DNA from: an uncultured Burkholderiales bacterium
GTDB lineage: Bacteria > Pseudomonadota > Gammaproteobacteria > Burkholderiales > Burkholderiaceae_C
Reading direction: 5' to 3'
Length of the DNA: 43,305 nt
Assembly: GCA_903896615.1 (NCBI GenBank)
Contig: CAITYM010000095.1
Span: 1-43,305 of the forward strand
A program made the translations under genes and the position numbers. The notes beneath the pieces are model-generated. The model had not been told where the DNA came from, made no database searches, and was given only the letters and a program-made list of their open reading frames with translations. Of the stretch, positions 34,630 through 43,305 are shown piece after piece; position 1 is the first letter of the stretch, and every line of letters starts with the position of its first letter.

Positions 34630-36816
34630 ATGACCGATTTCTACCAAAGCCCCGCTGACAAATTAAGATTTGAGATATTGCTCAAATCTTTGCGTGAAGG
34701 TAGTCTTAATCTTGCAATTGTGGGTGACGATGAGGTTGCGTTGGCAAGCTACGGACGCCAAATCTATGACCATCTAATACAGGCGGGTGAGGAGCATGTG
34801 GAGTGGTGGTCTTCAGCAGACTCGGAGAAACTTGTACAGCGCTTTAATGATATTTTGTCTGAGTTGACCGTGGATGAGGCCTTAGATAAAAGTCAAAAGC
34901 GCTCACCCAAGCGCTACATGATTTTCCCCGACACCCATGCAATTCAAGACTTTGAGTTACAACTCTTGGCCAGGCTCATCAACGGATTTCCGACAAGTAA
35001 CATTAATTTGGTCTTAGTTGTAAACCAACTCGACCCTTACGAAGAAAAACTAGCCGTTTTTGGAAAAAATTTATTGCAGTGGATCCTTGAATCTGAGCTT
35101 CCCCCTTCTGCAAGAGCGCCCAAACGCTCTAACAGAATTGAGACGATGGATGAGACTCCCCAAGTTTTGCCAGAAGCTCCCCAAGCCGTCAAACAAGATG
35201 CGATCGCGGACTTTTCTGCCACCTTTGCAGCGACGCTTGCAAGCGGTAAGTTTCCCGGTCCAGGTCAATCAAAATTACCTACCCCTGATATTGGGGACGT
35301 ATCCCCCTCAGATAAGGAAGAGTTTGATCCATTGAACGCCTCTCCTGGGCAAAGAGATCTCAATAAGCAACCCGACTCTGAGTTAGAGAGTACGAGTACT
35401 TTTAGTTCACGGGTGGCTGGTATTTTGATCGTTGCGATTGTGTTGACGGTAAGTGCGTTTGGTTTGATTTACAAAGATGAGGTTGCACAAGAGGCTCAAA
35501 GCTTGCAAGATTTTGCGGCTGGTAAAAAGCCTGCTACTGCTAAAACCGCTGCGCCACCCAAAGTTGCTCAACCCAATCCCACCGATCCCGCCTTGCCCAC
35601 TGTTCCTCCCGCTGCAGGGCCAACACCGGCTGCTGGCGTTGACCCACAAAGCAATACTCAGCCAAACCCGAGTAACCCCGCAAGCACAGGCAGTCCTGCA
35701 GTACAGGGCACAGCGCCAGCACCAACACCTGGCCCAACGGCGCAGCTACCTGCTACAGCTGCAACGGGCACTCCGACTACTCTAGCTAAAACTCCGGCTC
35801 AAACACCCGCTCAAACTCCCAGTGCTCCTCCCTCTGGAGTGGGTATGTCCTCTTCGGTCAAAGTGCCCGTTAAAACGGATGACTCTTTGATTCCGAATAA
35901 GGAGGTGCTCATCGCTCCTAAAGTACCAGGGAGTGCGCCTACCCCGGCTCCTAATTCAACATTGCCTGGTTCAGGAGCTGCTCTCACTCCAACTCCTGCA
36001 ACTCCTGCTTCCACTGCCAACCCTTCCTCCTCGCCTTTAAAGGCTGGGCAGGCTGTGAACTCTGGTAGCCTGCAAACGCCCGCATCTGTTGTGGCACCAG
36101 TCACACCAAGTAGTGCACAAGCTGTTGCTGTGGGTCCAAAGGCTGCACCTCAAACTGCGCCAAATGTTGCTGGCACAGCGGGGAACGCATCAAATAAGGT
36201 CGATGTCAAAGCGGAAGTCAAAGCCGAAGCCAAAGCCGAAGCCAAAGTGGAGCCTAAAGCGGATCTTAAAGTTAGCACCAAGCCAGACCTCCGGGAGGCA
36301 AAGCCAAATACTCGCGATTTACCTAAAGAGATACCAAAAGAGACCCGAGATCAGCGCGAGCCTCGTGAAGTAAAGCAAATAGCCAAAACGCCTGCTCTTA
36401 AAACCCCCGTTGCTAAAACAAATGAACCGCTCCCCAAACTAGATCCAAAGGCTGACAAAGCCGAAAAAACTGAGGAAAGCAAGCCTAAATCAGCTTCACC
36501 TGAGTCATCTTCAGGCTTCAAACCCAGGGCAGAGGATCAAAGATGGGTGCAAGGACTCCCTGAGGATGCTTGGGTGATGCAACACGCAGCCTTGGACTCC
36601 TTTGAGGAGGCCAAGTCGTTTCAACAAAGCTCTCCTTTTTACAGGGACGCAAAGGTGATGTACACCAAGCGCAAGGAGGCTCCGCCTTACTATATTGTGG
36701 TGACTGGGCCTTACACGAGCCGCCAAGAGGCTGAGTCTGAGACCCGCAAACACCCCATCATGGCTAAATCTTGGGTGCGATCCGCTCGTTCATTAAAAAA
36801 TCAATTCGAAGATTAA
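34630..36816 (+). CDS. DamX-like SPOR-domain membrane protein
   Basis: This 728-residue protein has an N-terminal cytoplasmic domain that looks like a degenerate AAA/P-loop fold: LNLAIVGDDEVALASYG stands where a Walker A should be, and YMIFPDTHAIQDFELQLLARLI stands where Walker B and sensor should be. A membrane segment lies at about 263-282 (AGILIVAIVLTVSAFGLIY). A long Pro/Ala/Thr then Lys/Ala/Glu-rich periplasmic linker follows. A C-terminal SPOR domain (about 640-720: WVMQHAALDSFEEAKSFQ, YYIVVTGPYTSRQEAESE) should bind denuded peptidoglycan at division or polar sites. This is the architecture of DamX. Directly after flhB it may position the flagellar apparatus at the septum or pole. That link is contextual. 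Confidence 0.8.
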   Translation: MTDFYQSPADKLRFEILLKSLREGSLNLAIVGDDEVALASYGRQIYDHLIQAGEEHVEWWSSADSEKLVQRFNDILSELTVDEALDKSQKRSPKRYMIFPDTHAIQDFELQLLARLINGFPTSNINLVLVVNQLDPYEEKLAVFGKNLLQWILESELPPSARAPKRSNRIETMDETPQVLPEAPQAVKQDAIADFSATFAATLASGKFPGPGQSKLPTPDIGDVSPSDKEEFDPLNASPGQRDLNKQPDSELESTSTFSSRVAGILIVAIVLTVSAFGLIYKDEVAQEAQSLQDFAAGKKPATAKTAAPPKVAQPNPTDPALPTVPPAAGPTPAAGVDPQSNTQPNPSNPASTGSPAVQGTAPAPTPGPTAQLPATAATGTPTTLAKTPAQTPAQTPSAPPSGVGMSSSVKVPVKTDDSLIPNKEVLIAPKVPGSAPTPAPNSTLPGSGAALTPTPATPASTANPSSSPLKAGQAVNSGSLQTPASVVAPVTPSSAQAVAVGPKAAPQTAPNVAGTAGNASNKVDVKAEVKAEAKAEAKVEPKADLKVSTKPDLREAKPNTRDLPKEIPKETRDQREPREVKQIAKTPALKTPVAKTNEPLPKLDPKADKAEKTEESKPKSASPESSSGFKPRAEDQRWVQGLPEDAWVMQHAALDSFEEAKSFQQSSPFYRDAKVMYTKRKEAPPYYIVVTGPYTSRQEAESETRKHPIMAKSWVRSARSLKNQFED

Positions 36817-36876
36817 TCTTAGCTTTTGCACTTAACATTTGTGCTTTAGAGTCGAATATAGACCTTGGAGGCTTAG

Positions 36877-39186
36877 ATGAGCGAAGGCAACATAATTAGA
36901 AGTAAGAACCATACGGTCACGATCGAGAAAGGATCGAAGAACGCCAAAGGTCGCTCTGCGCACATGGAGGAGTGGTTAGAACCCGCACCTGATACGCCCA
37001 GTAATCCTGAGGAAGCGCAGGTCTTTGAGTCGCAACTGAAAATTAATCAAGGCACGGAAGTTGAGAGCGGTGCGCCCAACTCCGCCGCCGATGGGGGTGT
37101 ACGCACTGCAGCCCAAAAAATGGCTGATCTGCAAAGCCAAATGCGTAGTGTTCATGATAATTTGGACGATTTTCAAGGTGTCAATGGTCCAAGTTCCAAA
37201 GGTGCAGCGCAGCCACTAGCGGGATCTGCAGGCCAAGCAAATCTTCAAAATGTCAACGCCTCTGAAGTGCTAGCGCCCAACAATGCAGCATTGCCAGGAT
37301 CTGGTGGAGTCAGTGCGAATATCCAAGGCATTGGCGCGGACGCAATTAAGGATTCAAAAGCCGCATTGCCGGGATCGGGTGCAGTGGGTGCGAATATTCA
37401 GGGATTAGACTCCCAGGGTATTAAAGACCATAAGAGCGGTTTGCCGGTTTCTGGTGGCGTAGGTGCAAACATCCAGGGCATTGGCGCGCAGTCAATGGCG
37501 GATGCAAGAGCAGCGTTGCCGGGCTCGGCTGGAACGGGCGCGAATGTTCAAGGGGTTGGCACAGACGGCATTGCTGATTCAAAAGCCGCGCTTCCCCCCG
37601 ACGTTGCCGCTAGGCCCAGACTAAAAGGGGCTGCTGCGATGGATGCGCTCAAGGAAGCAAAAGCACGACTTGCACAGGCTGGACAAGCCAAGCCCAATCT
37701 CCAAGACGTCCCCGGCATAGACAGTCTCTCGGACGAAAATGCAACTCTCCCTGCAGATGAGAGCTTGGGTAACAATATTCAAAATGTACCAGGTGGCCCA
37801 AAAGCAGGGGCTAACAGGGCAACGCTTGACGCTGAAAAAGCGTCTAAAAATGTGCAAGACATAGCCGCTCCAGGTGCAAAGAACGCAAACCGTGCTCCTG
37901 TTGCGCAAGACCCTCATCACGACAACCTCGCAAAGGTGCCAGGGGCTGGCGCAAACGCCAATAAGGCAGCTGTCCCACCAAGCGGTCAATCCGGTCATAA
38001 TAATCAACCCCTAGAGAGTGCTGCGCACAAGGACAACCTTGCGCAAGTGCCAAGTGCCGCTGGATTGGCAGATAACATGGCCCAAGTCGGCCACGATCAG
38101 TCCACTACTCACCATGAGGGAATAGACGGGGGCGTAGCAAAAAATAGCAAAGCAAATTTGCCTCACACCGACGCAGCTAGCGCCAATAGAGCAGCGGTTC
38201 CAGATGATCAGGCAGGTTCAAACTCAGCTGGAGTTGCCAAGGACGGCGTAACCCCAAACAACCTTCAAGGTGTCCCCTCAACTGGACAGGGTCCCAATCA
38301 TGCAAATATTGATGCGCCGCACCAAGCAGATAATTTAGCGCAACTCCCCTCCGGGGCTGGGATTAAAGATAACCAAGCTCAAATTCCAAACAGTGGTGTC
38401 AACGATAACCAGCAAGGGATACCTAACCAAGGTCACGGCTCCAATCAAGCTGAAATAGAAGATTCAGTTCCAGGGGCAAATCACCAAGGTATACAGGCGC
38501 CTGGCACGCGCGCCAATAATGCAGCTCTGCCGAGTGACGATTTACCGTTCAACCAACAAGGCGTAGCTCAAGAAACTTTAGATCCAAACACGGCAGGTAT
38601 TGCGAAGACAGCTCAGACTGACAACGTGGCGGCAATTGCAAGTGCGGGCCATCAAGACAATCTAGCAGACATACCTATCGATGTACACAATGCTAATGTT
38701 GCCGACATTGAGCAGCCTTCCCATCAAGTGCACCGCGAGCCCATGCCAGATGTGGCGCTGGGGGGGGGACATTCAAGTGATGACACTCCAGGGTTTGGTG
38801 GCGGTGCGGGCCATTCACACGGACACGGTGAGGACAATAGCGGAAAAATTCATCAAACCCATCCCAATCCTGCTGGGACTGCTCCAAGTGGACATGTTGG
38901 GTCACAGGGGACAGAAGGAATCCATGGAGTACATGGAGTACAGGGCTCAAATCCTACCGTCCAACGCGCTCAAAACGCACCTGGTGGTGTTGCACCCAGA
39001 CCGGTAAGCACGCAGGCTGTTAAGAAAACCAATAAACCTTCAACTAATGCGGTGAGCGCACCTGCTCGTCCTAAAGAAGTCCCTAAAGCCTCCGATACTT
39101 GGTCTGAGGCCTTTAGAGGGCGAGTAGCTGCAATTAATGATCAAGTTAAATCTTTGAATCACAAGCTTGACGAATTTGACAAATAA
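36877..39186 (+). CDS. Large Asn/Ala/Gly-rich repeat protein of unknown function
   Basis: This 769-residue protein has no signal peptide or membrane segment; GGAGG lies 8 nt before the ATG. Residues 139-238 are four clear 25-residue repeats (each begins LPGSG or similar and holds ANIQG[IL] and [IM]-x-D-[SH]-[KR]). They grade into about 30 weaker half-units of 12-13 residues of the type [DA]-N-x-[AQ]-x-[LIV]-P up to about residue 610. A His/Gly-rich patch follows. The N-terminal helix (MADLQSQMRSVHDNLDDFQ) and the last helix (VKSLNHKLDEFDK) resemble each other and could pair or bind the same partner. A cytoplasmic scaffold or filament is conceivable. No known family is recognised. Confidence 0.75.
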   Translation: MSEGNIIRSKNHTVTIEKGSKNAKGRSAHMEEWLEPAPDTPSNPEEAQVFESQLKINQGTEVESGAPNSAADGGVRTAAQKMADLQSQMRSVHDNLDDFQGVNGPSSKGAAQPLAGSAGQANLQNVNASEVLAPNNAALPGSGGVSANIQGIGADAIKDSKAALPGSGAVGANIQGLDSQGIKDHKSGLPVSGGVGANIQGIGAQSMADARAALPGSAGTGANVQGVGTDGIADSKAALPPDVAARPRLKGAAAMDALKEAKARLAQAGQAKPNLQDVPGIDSLSDENATLPADESLGNNIQNVPGGPKAGANRATLDAEKASKNVQDIAAPGAKNANRAPVAQDPHHDNLAKVPGAGANANKAAVPPSGQSGHNNQPLESAAHKDNLAQVPSAAGLADNMAQVGHDQSTTHHEGIDGGVAKNSKANLPHTDAASANRAAVPDDQAGSNSAGVAKDGVTPNNLQGVPSTGQGPNHANIDAPHQADNLAQLPSGAGIKDNQAQIPNSGVNDNQQGIPNQGHGSNQAEIEDSVPGANHQGIQAPGTRANNAALPSDDLPFNQQGVAQETLDPNTAGIAKTAQTDNVAAIASAGHQDNLADIPIDVHNANVADIEQPSHQVHREPMPDVALGGGHSSDDTPGFGGGAGHSHGHGEDNSGKIHQTHPNPAGTAPSGHVGSQGTEGIHGVHGVQGSNPTVQRAQNAPGGVAPRPVSTQAVKKTNKPSTNAVSAPARPKEVPKASDTWSEAFRGRVAAINDQVKSLNHKLDEFDK
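37291..37590 (+). repeat. Four tandem 75-bp repeats
   Basis: Starts at 37291, 37366, 37441 and 37516, each 75 bp and coding 25 residues beginning LPGSG, LPGSG, LPVSG and LPGSA. The copies differ mostly at single bases. They are the most regular part of the repeat protein and probably the youngest. Confidence 0.85.
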
Positions 39187-39229
39187 ATCCGTGTGATTTC
39201 TAGGCATACGGGGTAGACAAGGAACCAGA

Positions 39230-40534
39230 ATGGCGCAAGACAACGAAAACCCAACAAACCAAGGCGGTGCTGATGGAGCAGACGCAGGTGAAGGATTTGT
39301 GCCTGCTGGACTTATTCCAACCGTAGAGCATGTTGATGGCGAGCAATACGAAGAGTTTGATGAGGAGGGAGTAGAGGGGGCTGAGGAAGGTGCAGTTGAT
39401 GAAACTGAAGAATTGGCCTCAGGACTTGATGATCTTCAAAGCCAAGCGCTCAACTCAGTTGAAGTGGCCAAACAACTTGAACAACTAACCGACGTTGTTT
39501 TAAGCTCTGCAGAGGTCTCAACCCGCTCAGCGTCTGTAGCTGCTGATGTCAGTCATGACATGCGTTTGGTGATGGACAGTGTGAGTGAGGACCATAAAAG
39601 TAATATCCGAAATTCTCGACTCATGGTGATTGCCATGTTGACTTTTTTGGTGATTGGTCTTGGAACATTTTTTGGGATTTCCACAAAAATGCAGTTAAAC
39701 ATTGGCCAACTCGACTCGATGTCATTAGCGGTTGGTAAACGTATCGTTGACTTGGACGCAACGGTAAGTGCCTTTACTCAGGCAAGCCGCTCAATGAACG
39801 AGTTGACCGAGAAGCTTGAGGTGATGAATCAAAATCAAGATAAGCTTCAGGGTAAGTTTGATGAAATTAACAAACAAATGGCCTCAATGCCCAGCCAAGT
39901 TGCTGACCAATCCAGCAAGTCTTTAGAAGTGAAGTTGCAAGCACTGGAAAAAGAAATTCAAACCCTTGACGCAAAAGTGCAAGCTCTCTCGAATCGACCT
40001 GCCCCGACTCAACAAGCTGCTGGTGCGGGGGAGATTCAAAAGTTAAGAAAAGAGCTGGAAGCCGCAAACGCTAAGTCCAAAGAAAAACCTGAAGTAAAAA
40101 CGGCTACCCCGCCCCCAGTTGCTCCTAGACAAGAGCCTAAGCCAGGCGCTAAATTAGAGGGTGCAGGTAAAGAAAAGGAAGCAGCCGTAAAAACCCCTCA
40201 ACCCCACGCGGAAGTGGCTGTGAAAGAGGCCAAGCAACTAAGGCCTGAGCCAAAGACGGTTGAGATAAAAGAAGCTAAGGAAGCTAAGGAAGCTAAGGAA
40301 ACCAGGGAAGTCAAAGAGTCCAAAGACGCCAAAGACTCAAAACCTGTGAAAGAAGCCAAGGCTGCCAAGGATAACAGGGAAGCTAAGGAAGCTAAGGAAT
40401 CTAGGGAAGCAAAGGACAAGGTAGCCCTTAGTGAGCGAGCCGCAGATAAATCTGCTGAAGTCAAAACAGTTTCTCAGGCACGTAAAGATGCGATGGTTGT
40501 TTTTCCTAGACCTTCAGCAGTTGCAGAGAATTAA
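39230..40534 (+). CDS. Single-pass coiled-coil protein with Lys/Glu/Ala-rich tail
   Basis: This 434-residue protein has an acidic N-terminus (residues 1-70), one membrane segment at about 131-152 (VIAMLTFLVIGLGTFFGIS), a coiled coil at about 165-290 (MNELTEKLEVMNQNQDKLQGKF) and a long charged tail of KEAKEA type that is partly microsatellite-coded. No signal peptide. It lies 43 bp after the repeat protein, so they are probably co-transcribed. The layout suits an envelope or motor-associated anchor, but no known family is recognised. Confidence 0.7.
   Translation: MAQDNENPTNQGGADGADAGEGFVPAGLIPTVEHVDGEQYEEFDEEGVEGAEEGAVDETEELASGLDDLQSQALNSVEVAKQLEQLTDVVLSSAEVSTRSASVAADVSHDMRLVMDSVSEDHKSNIRNSRLMVIAMLTFLVIGLGTFFGISTKMQLNIGQLDSMSLAVGKRIVDLDATVSAFTQASRSMNELTEKLEVMNQNQDKLQGKFDEINKQMASMPSQVADQSSKSLEVKLQALEKEIQTLDAKVQALSNRPAPTQQAAGAGEIQKLRKELEAANAKSKEKPEVKTATPPPVAPRQEPKPGAKLEGAGKEKEAAVKTPQPHAEVAVKEAKQLRPEPKTVEIKEAKEAKEAKETREVKESKDAKDSKPVKEAKAAKDNREAKEAKESREAKDKVALSERAADKSAEVKTVSQARKDAMVVFPRPSAVAEN
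40271..40297 (+). repeat. GAAGCTAAG 9-bp tandem repeat
   Basis: Three perfect copies code Glu-Ala-Lys in the charged tail of the coiled-coil protein; two more copies recur around 40379. Confidence 0.85.
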
Positions 40535-40687
40535 CTCTAATCAGATTCTTATACTGAACCGCACTGATTATCTGAATTTATAACTTCACATTATTCTTTA
40601 AACTTGAATTAATCAAAATTATATGAAAATGATTAATCCAAATTTACCTTTTACGAGTTCAAGAGCGAGCATACTCTTCGATATGCA

Positions 40688-42361
40688 TTAAGACTTCATC
40701 GCAAAACTATTGGCTTGGGCCAAAGGCCAGTATTCGGTAAAGATATGAAAAATCTCTTTCTGAATTAACTGTGCCTCTTTTTCGCTTTTATCATCCACGG
40801 TTGTTTTCTCCTTTAGGTTCAAGAGTATTCCGTTCTCAAGATCGGGGAAAAGGGTTGATAAAGGTTTGACCTCGTGTTCGCTGATGCGACGAATGATGTG
40901 GTGTAGATTTAAATCTTTTGGCTTTTGGACCCCCGCAGCCTCCAAAATTTCTTTGACCGCCTCTAAGGTGTGCTTATGAAATCCGTAAACTCGTTCTGCT
41001 TTGTTTGGGACGACAAGGGCAATTTGTCTCACAGGATCTTGTGTCGCTACACCTGTTGGACAATTGCCTGTGTGGCAGGTCTGAGCTTGGATGCAGCCCA
41101 CAGCAAACATGAAGCCGCGTGCACTGTTACACCAATCCGCACCTAATGCGAGGGCTCTGGCGATGTCAAAGCCGCTGATAATTTTGCCGCTTGCTCCAAT
41201 TTTGATTTGATCCCTAAGGCCTGCTCCGACCAAGGTGTTATGTACCAACCTGAGTGCCTCTTGGAGTGGCATACCCAAGTGATCCGAAAACTCAAGTGGC
41301 GCAGCGCCAGTTCCGCCTTCAGCACCATCGACGACGATAAAGTCAGGTCTTATTTTGGATTCAAGCATTGCCTTAACAATTGCAAACCATTCCCAAGCGT
41401 GACCAATACACAGTTTGATGCCAACCGGTTTGCCCTCTGATAATTGTCTCAGCTCTGCGACAAAGGCCATCATCTCAAGAGGAGTTGAAAACCTAGAGTG
41501 TGCTGAAGGAGAGACGCAATCAACGCCGAGCGGAACACCTCTTGCCTCTGCAATCTCGGGCGTCACCTTGGAGGCGGGGAGCACCCCGCCGTGACCTGGC
41601 TTGGCACCTTGACTGAGTTTGATCTCAATCATTTTTACCTGAGGATCAAGTGCATTTTTCTTAAACTGCTCCGGACTAAAGTGACCCGTCTCGTCCCTGC
41701 AACCAAAGTAGCCTGATGCGACCTCCCAAATGATGTCACCTCCGTGCACTCGGTGATGGGTGGAGATGGAGCCTTCACCCGTATCGTGTGCAAAACCGCC
41801 TAACTTTGCCCCTTTGTTGAGTGCCAATATGGCATTGGCACTCAGCGCGCCAAAGCTCATAGCAGAGATATTGAATAGGCTGATTGAGTAGGGATTTGTG
41901 CACTGATCGCCGCCTACTTTGACCCTGAAATCTTGCGATTCGATTTTAGAGGGGGATATGGAGTGCGTAATCCATTCATAGCCAGTCGCGCGCACGTCCA
42001 AATCAGTACCAAAGGGGTGTTTGTCAGACTCCCCCTTTGCTCTTGAGTAAACCAAGCTGCGCTGAGAGCGCGAGAAAGGTGTTGCTTCAGTTTCATTTTC
42101 AAAGAAATACTGCCTTATCTCAGGACGAATGAATTCGAGCATGAAGCGCATATGACCCAAGATGGGGTAATTGCGCAGTATAGAGTGATGTTTTTGCTGA
42201 AGATCATAAACACCCACCCCAGTTAGTAAAGCAAAGACAAAGAGCTCAAATAAGCCGTGACCCGTAACCACTGTAAAAAGAAGGGATAAGCAAAACCCTG
42301 CTAACGCAACAAAGAAGGTGGTGTACCGAATGGGGACTGATTGGTTTAGACGATCTAACAT
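40688..42361 (-). CDS. Membrane-anchored FMN-binding glutamate synthase-like protein
   Basis: This 557-residue protein has two N-terminal hydrophobic segments (about 12-50). The rest is the FMN/Fe-S synthase domain of glutamate synthase large subunits: NISAMSFGALSANAI, LGGFAHDTGEGSIS, IEIKLSQGAKPGHGGVLPA, DFIVVDGAEGGTGAAP, IGASGKIISGFDIARALALGAD, and cysteines CIQAQTCHTGNCPTG placed as in the 3Fe-4S cluster. The glutaminase domain is absent, so the ammonia or amino donor route is unknown and the true reaction may differ. Unrelated in theme to the flagellar genes. No terminator was found in the 153-bp convergent gap after the coiled-coil gene. Confidence 0.88.
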   Translation of the reverse strand: MLDRLNQSVPIRYTTFFVALAGFCLSLLFTVVTGHGLFELFVFALLTGVGVYDLQQKHHSILRNYPILGHMRFMLEFIRPEIRQYFFENETEATPFSRSQRSLVYSRAKGESDKHPFGTDLDVRATGYEWITHSISPSKIESQDFRVKVGGDQCTNPYSISLFNISAMSFGALSANAILALNKGAKLGGFAHDTGEGSISTHHRVHGGDIIWEVASGYFGCRDETGHFSPEQFKKNALDPQVKMIEIKLSQGAKPGHGGVLPASKVTPEIAEARGVPLGVDCVSPSAHSRFSTPLEMMAFVAELRQLSEGKPVGIKLCIGHAWEWFAIVKAMLESKIRPDFIVVDGAEGGTGAAPLEFSDHLGMPLQEALRLVHNTLVGAGLRDQIKIGASGKIISGFDIARALALGADWCNSARGFMFAVGCIQAQTCHTGNCPTGVATQDPVRQIALVVPNKAERVYGFHKHTLEAVKEILEAAGVQKPKDLNLHHIIRRISEHEVKPLSTLFPDLENGILLNLKEKTTVDDKSEKEAQLIQKEIFHIFTEYWPLAQANSFAMKS

Positions 42362-42750
42362 TGGCGTTCTCGGGTTATTTAAATGGCTAATTTAAGAAGT
42401 AGAGTGAAAAACTTGAAAGTTGTCAATTAAGTATTGAGTTTAAAGGAAGTTCTCGGTGAATTTTTCAATCCAATAGGTAACAGTTATCTAAGAATGGCTT
42501 GGATTTAGGTTTGGAGGCGCCTAAAGTGCTATGAACAAAGCCATGTTCATAGAGGAAGTAGAAAATAGTTAAGTTTAGATTTTACTTTCAAGTTGAAAGT
42601 TTTATAGCAGCTTAAATTCAATTAACTTATTTGTGAACAGATTCACTCTCAAGGGGCTAGCAGATCACTAGGCGCGCTGACTCATGCTGAATTAGATACA
42701 GAAATATTTAGAGAAGCAGTTTTTTTAGAAATGCGGTTTGATAACTCGAA
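42362..42750. other. Noncoding gap between the two reverse-strand genes
   Basis: These 389 bp contain no plausible gene. The only structure seen is the inverted repeat at 42529-42552; the rest is AT-rich. The promoter for the glutamate synthase-like gene should lie in the part near 42362-42530 on the reverse strand, but I cannot point to one. Confidence 0.5.
42529..42552. promoter_or_regulatory. Perfect 9-bp inverted repeat, operator-like
   Basis: CTATGAACA-N6-TGTTCATAG, a 24-bp site about 170 bp upstream of the reverse-strand glutamate synthase-like gene. No T-run follows on either strand, so a dimeric regulator site fits better than a terminator. Confidence 0.45.
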
Positions 42751-43305
42751 CTAATTACTCTTTTGTTTCAAACGTGAGGCTAGGCGAGCCTGTGCAAGTG
42801 TAGAGACCTCGGCACGAAGACGAGCCATTGAGAGTTGTTGGTCTGCTGCCTTTTGAATATCTTCTAAATCATGCAGTATGTTGGAGCGCAGGCTCTCAAG
42901 TTCGATATCTAATTTTGTCAATCTTTCTTGTAGATCACGGCGCTGCGCCATGCGTTGACTCAAAATATTAACGCTGGTTGCAATTATTTTCCAATTTTGA
43001 GTCAATTCATCTTGGGGGGGTTGATGCAATTGCTCAAACAGCTCCGAGAGCAACGGATCTGACAAGTTTATGTCCTCTTGTTGCTTGTGCTGCGGGTTTG
43101 AGTTGGAATTTGTTCTTGAATTTTTTTTGGTATTTTGAGCAGACTCAAAATTGCGCGATAAATCCATAGATAAATCATTTAGATCTTTTTCAAAATGCGG
43201 ATCTATGTACAAGCTCTCTGAGTGGTTGTTGTTTTGATCTTGGCTATGACCGTATCCGTGGTCCTCTAAATGTTGATACTGGCCGTGTTCATGATCAAAG
43301 GAGTC
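42751..43305 (-). CDS. Coiled-coil protein of unknown function (5' partial)
   Basis: The frame stays open to the right edge, so at least 184 codons are present and the start lies outside; the TTG at 43212 is internal. The visible N-terminus is rich in His, Gln, Asn and Asp (DHEHGQYQHLEDHGYGHSQ), followed by a polar linker. The C-terminal half is a coiled coil (NILSQRMAQRRDLQERLTKL, then LHDLEDIQKAADQQLSMARL). No membrane segment or signal is visible in the window part. No family is recognised. Confidence 0.65.
   Translation of the reverse strand, partial: DSFDHEHGQYQHLEDHGYGHSQDQNNNHSESLYIDPHFEKDLNDLSMDLSRNFESAQNTKKNSRTNSNSNPQHKQQEDINLSDPLLSELFEQLHQPPQDELTQNWKIIATSVNILSQRMAQRRDLQERLTKLDIELESLRSNILHDLEDIQKAADQQLSMARLRAEVSTLAQARLASRLKQKSN

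Noticed and set aside
42751..43212. TTG at 43212 as start of the last reverse-strand gene
   Set aside because: The frame stays open to the right edge with a continuous His/Gln/Asn-rich sequence, so the start is outside.

Overview
The window comes from a motile Gram-negative bacterium, most likely a low-GC betaproteobacterium of the Burkholderiales type. That placement is inferred from the flagellar gene order and protein style and was not tested by search. Three parts stand out: a type I secretion block, a glycosyltransferase block, and a long flagellar block controlled by sigma-54. Nearly everything is on the + strand. The exceptions are a GT9-like gene, a methyltransferase-like gene and the two genes at the right edge.

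Positions 1-10796 hold two large Ser/Thr-rich proteins made of octapeptide repeats; the first is cut by the left edge. Both end in the same divergent RTX-type C-terminal domain. They are followed by a type I secretion ABC transporter and its membrane fusion protein, which overlap by 4 nt. No TolC-like outer-membrane gene is present. The likely reading is two secreted or surface repeat proteins with their own exporter.

Positions 10924-15050 hold a TPR/GT41 (OGT/SPINDLY-like) glycosyltransferase, a GT9-like transferase with a C-terminal cysteine cluster, and a GT2 transferase. They lie between the Ser/Thr-rich exported proteins and a giant flagellin, so protein glycosylation of one or both is a reasonable hypothesis.

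Positions 15051-34444 are the flagellar region. Three near-consensus sigma-54 promoters precede a small helical-repeat protein, a 1170-residue flagellin and a FlrC/FleQ-like sigma-54 activator. A shared octamer, TTGCCACT, lies 75-120 bp upstream of two of these promoters and is a candidate activator site. Then come fliE, fliF, fliG, fliH, a small FliF-C-terminus-like gene, fliI and fliJ. A reverse-strand methyltransferase-like gene interrupts before fliO, fliP, fliQ, a 50-codon ORF translationally coupled to fliQ, fliR and flhB. fliK, fliL, fliM and fliN are not here. Several flagellar proteins are oversized (flagellin 1170, FliH 660, FliF 695, FliE 145 residues). The most striking gene is the 188-residue protein between fliH and fliI, which repeats the last membrane segment and FliG-binding tail of FliF.

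Positions 34630-40534 carry three co-directional genes after flhB: a DamX-like SPOR protein, a 769-residue protein with 25-residue repeats, and a single-pass coiled-coil protein with a Lys/Glu/Ala-rich tail. The right end (40688-43305, reverse strand) has a membrane-anchored FMN/Fe-S glutamate-synthase-like protein and a coiled-coil protein cut by the window edge. Short in-frame microsatellites (6 or 9 bp units) recur through the window.
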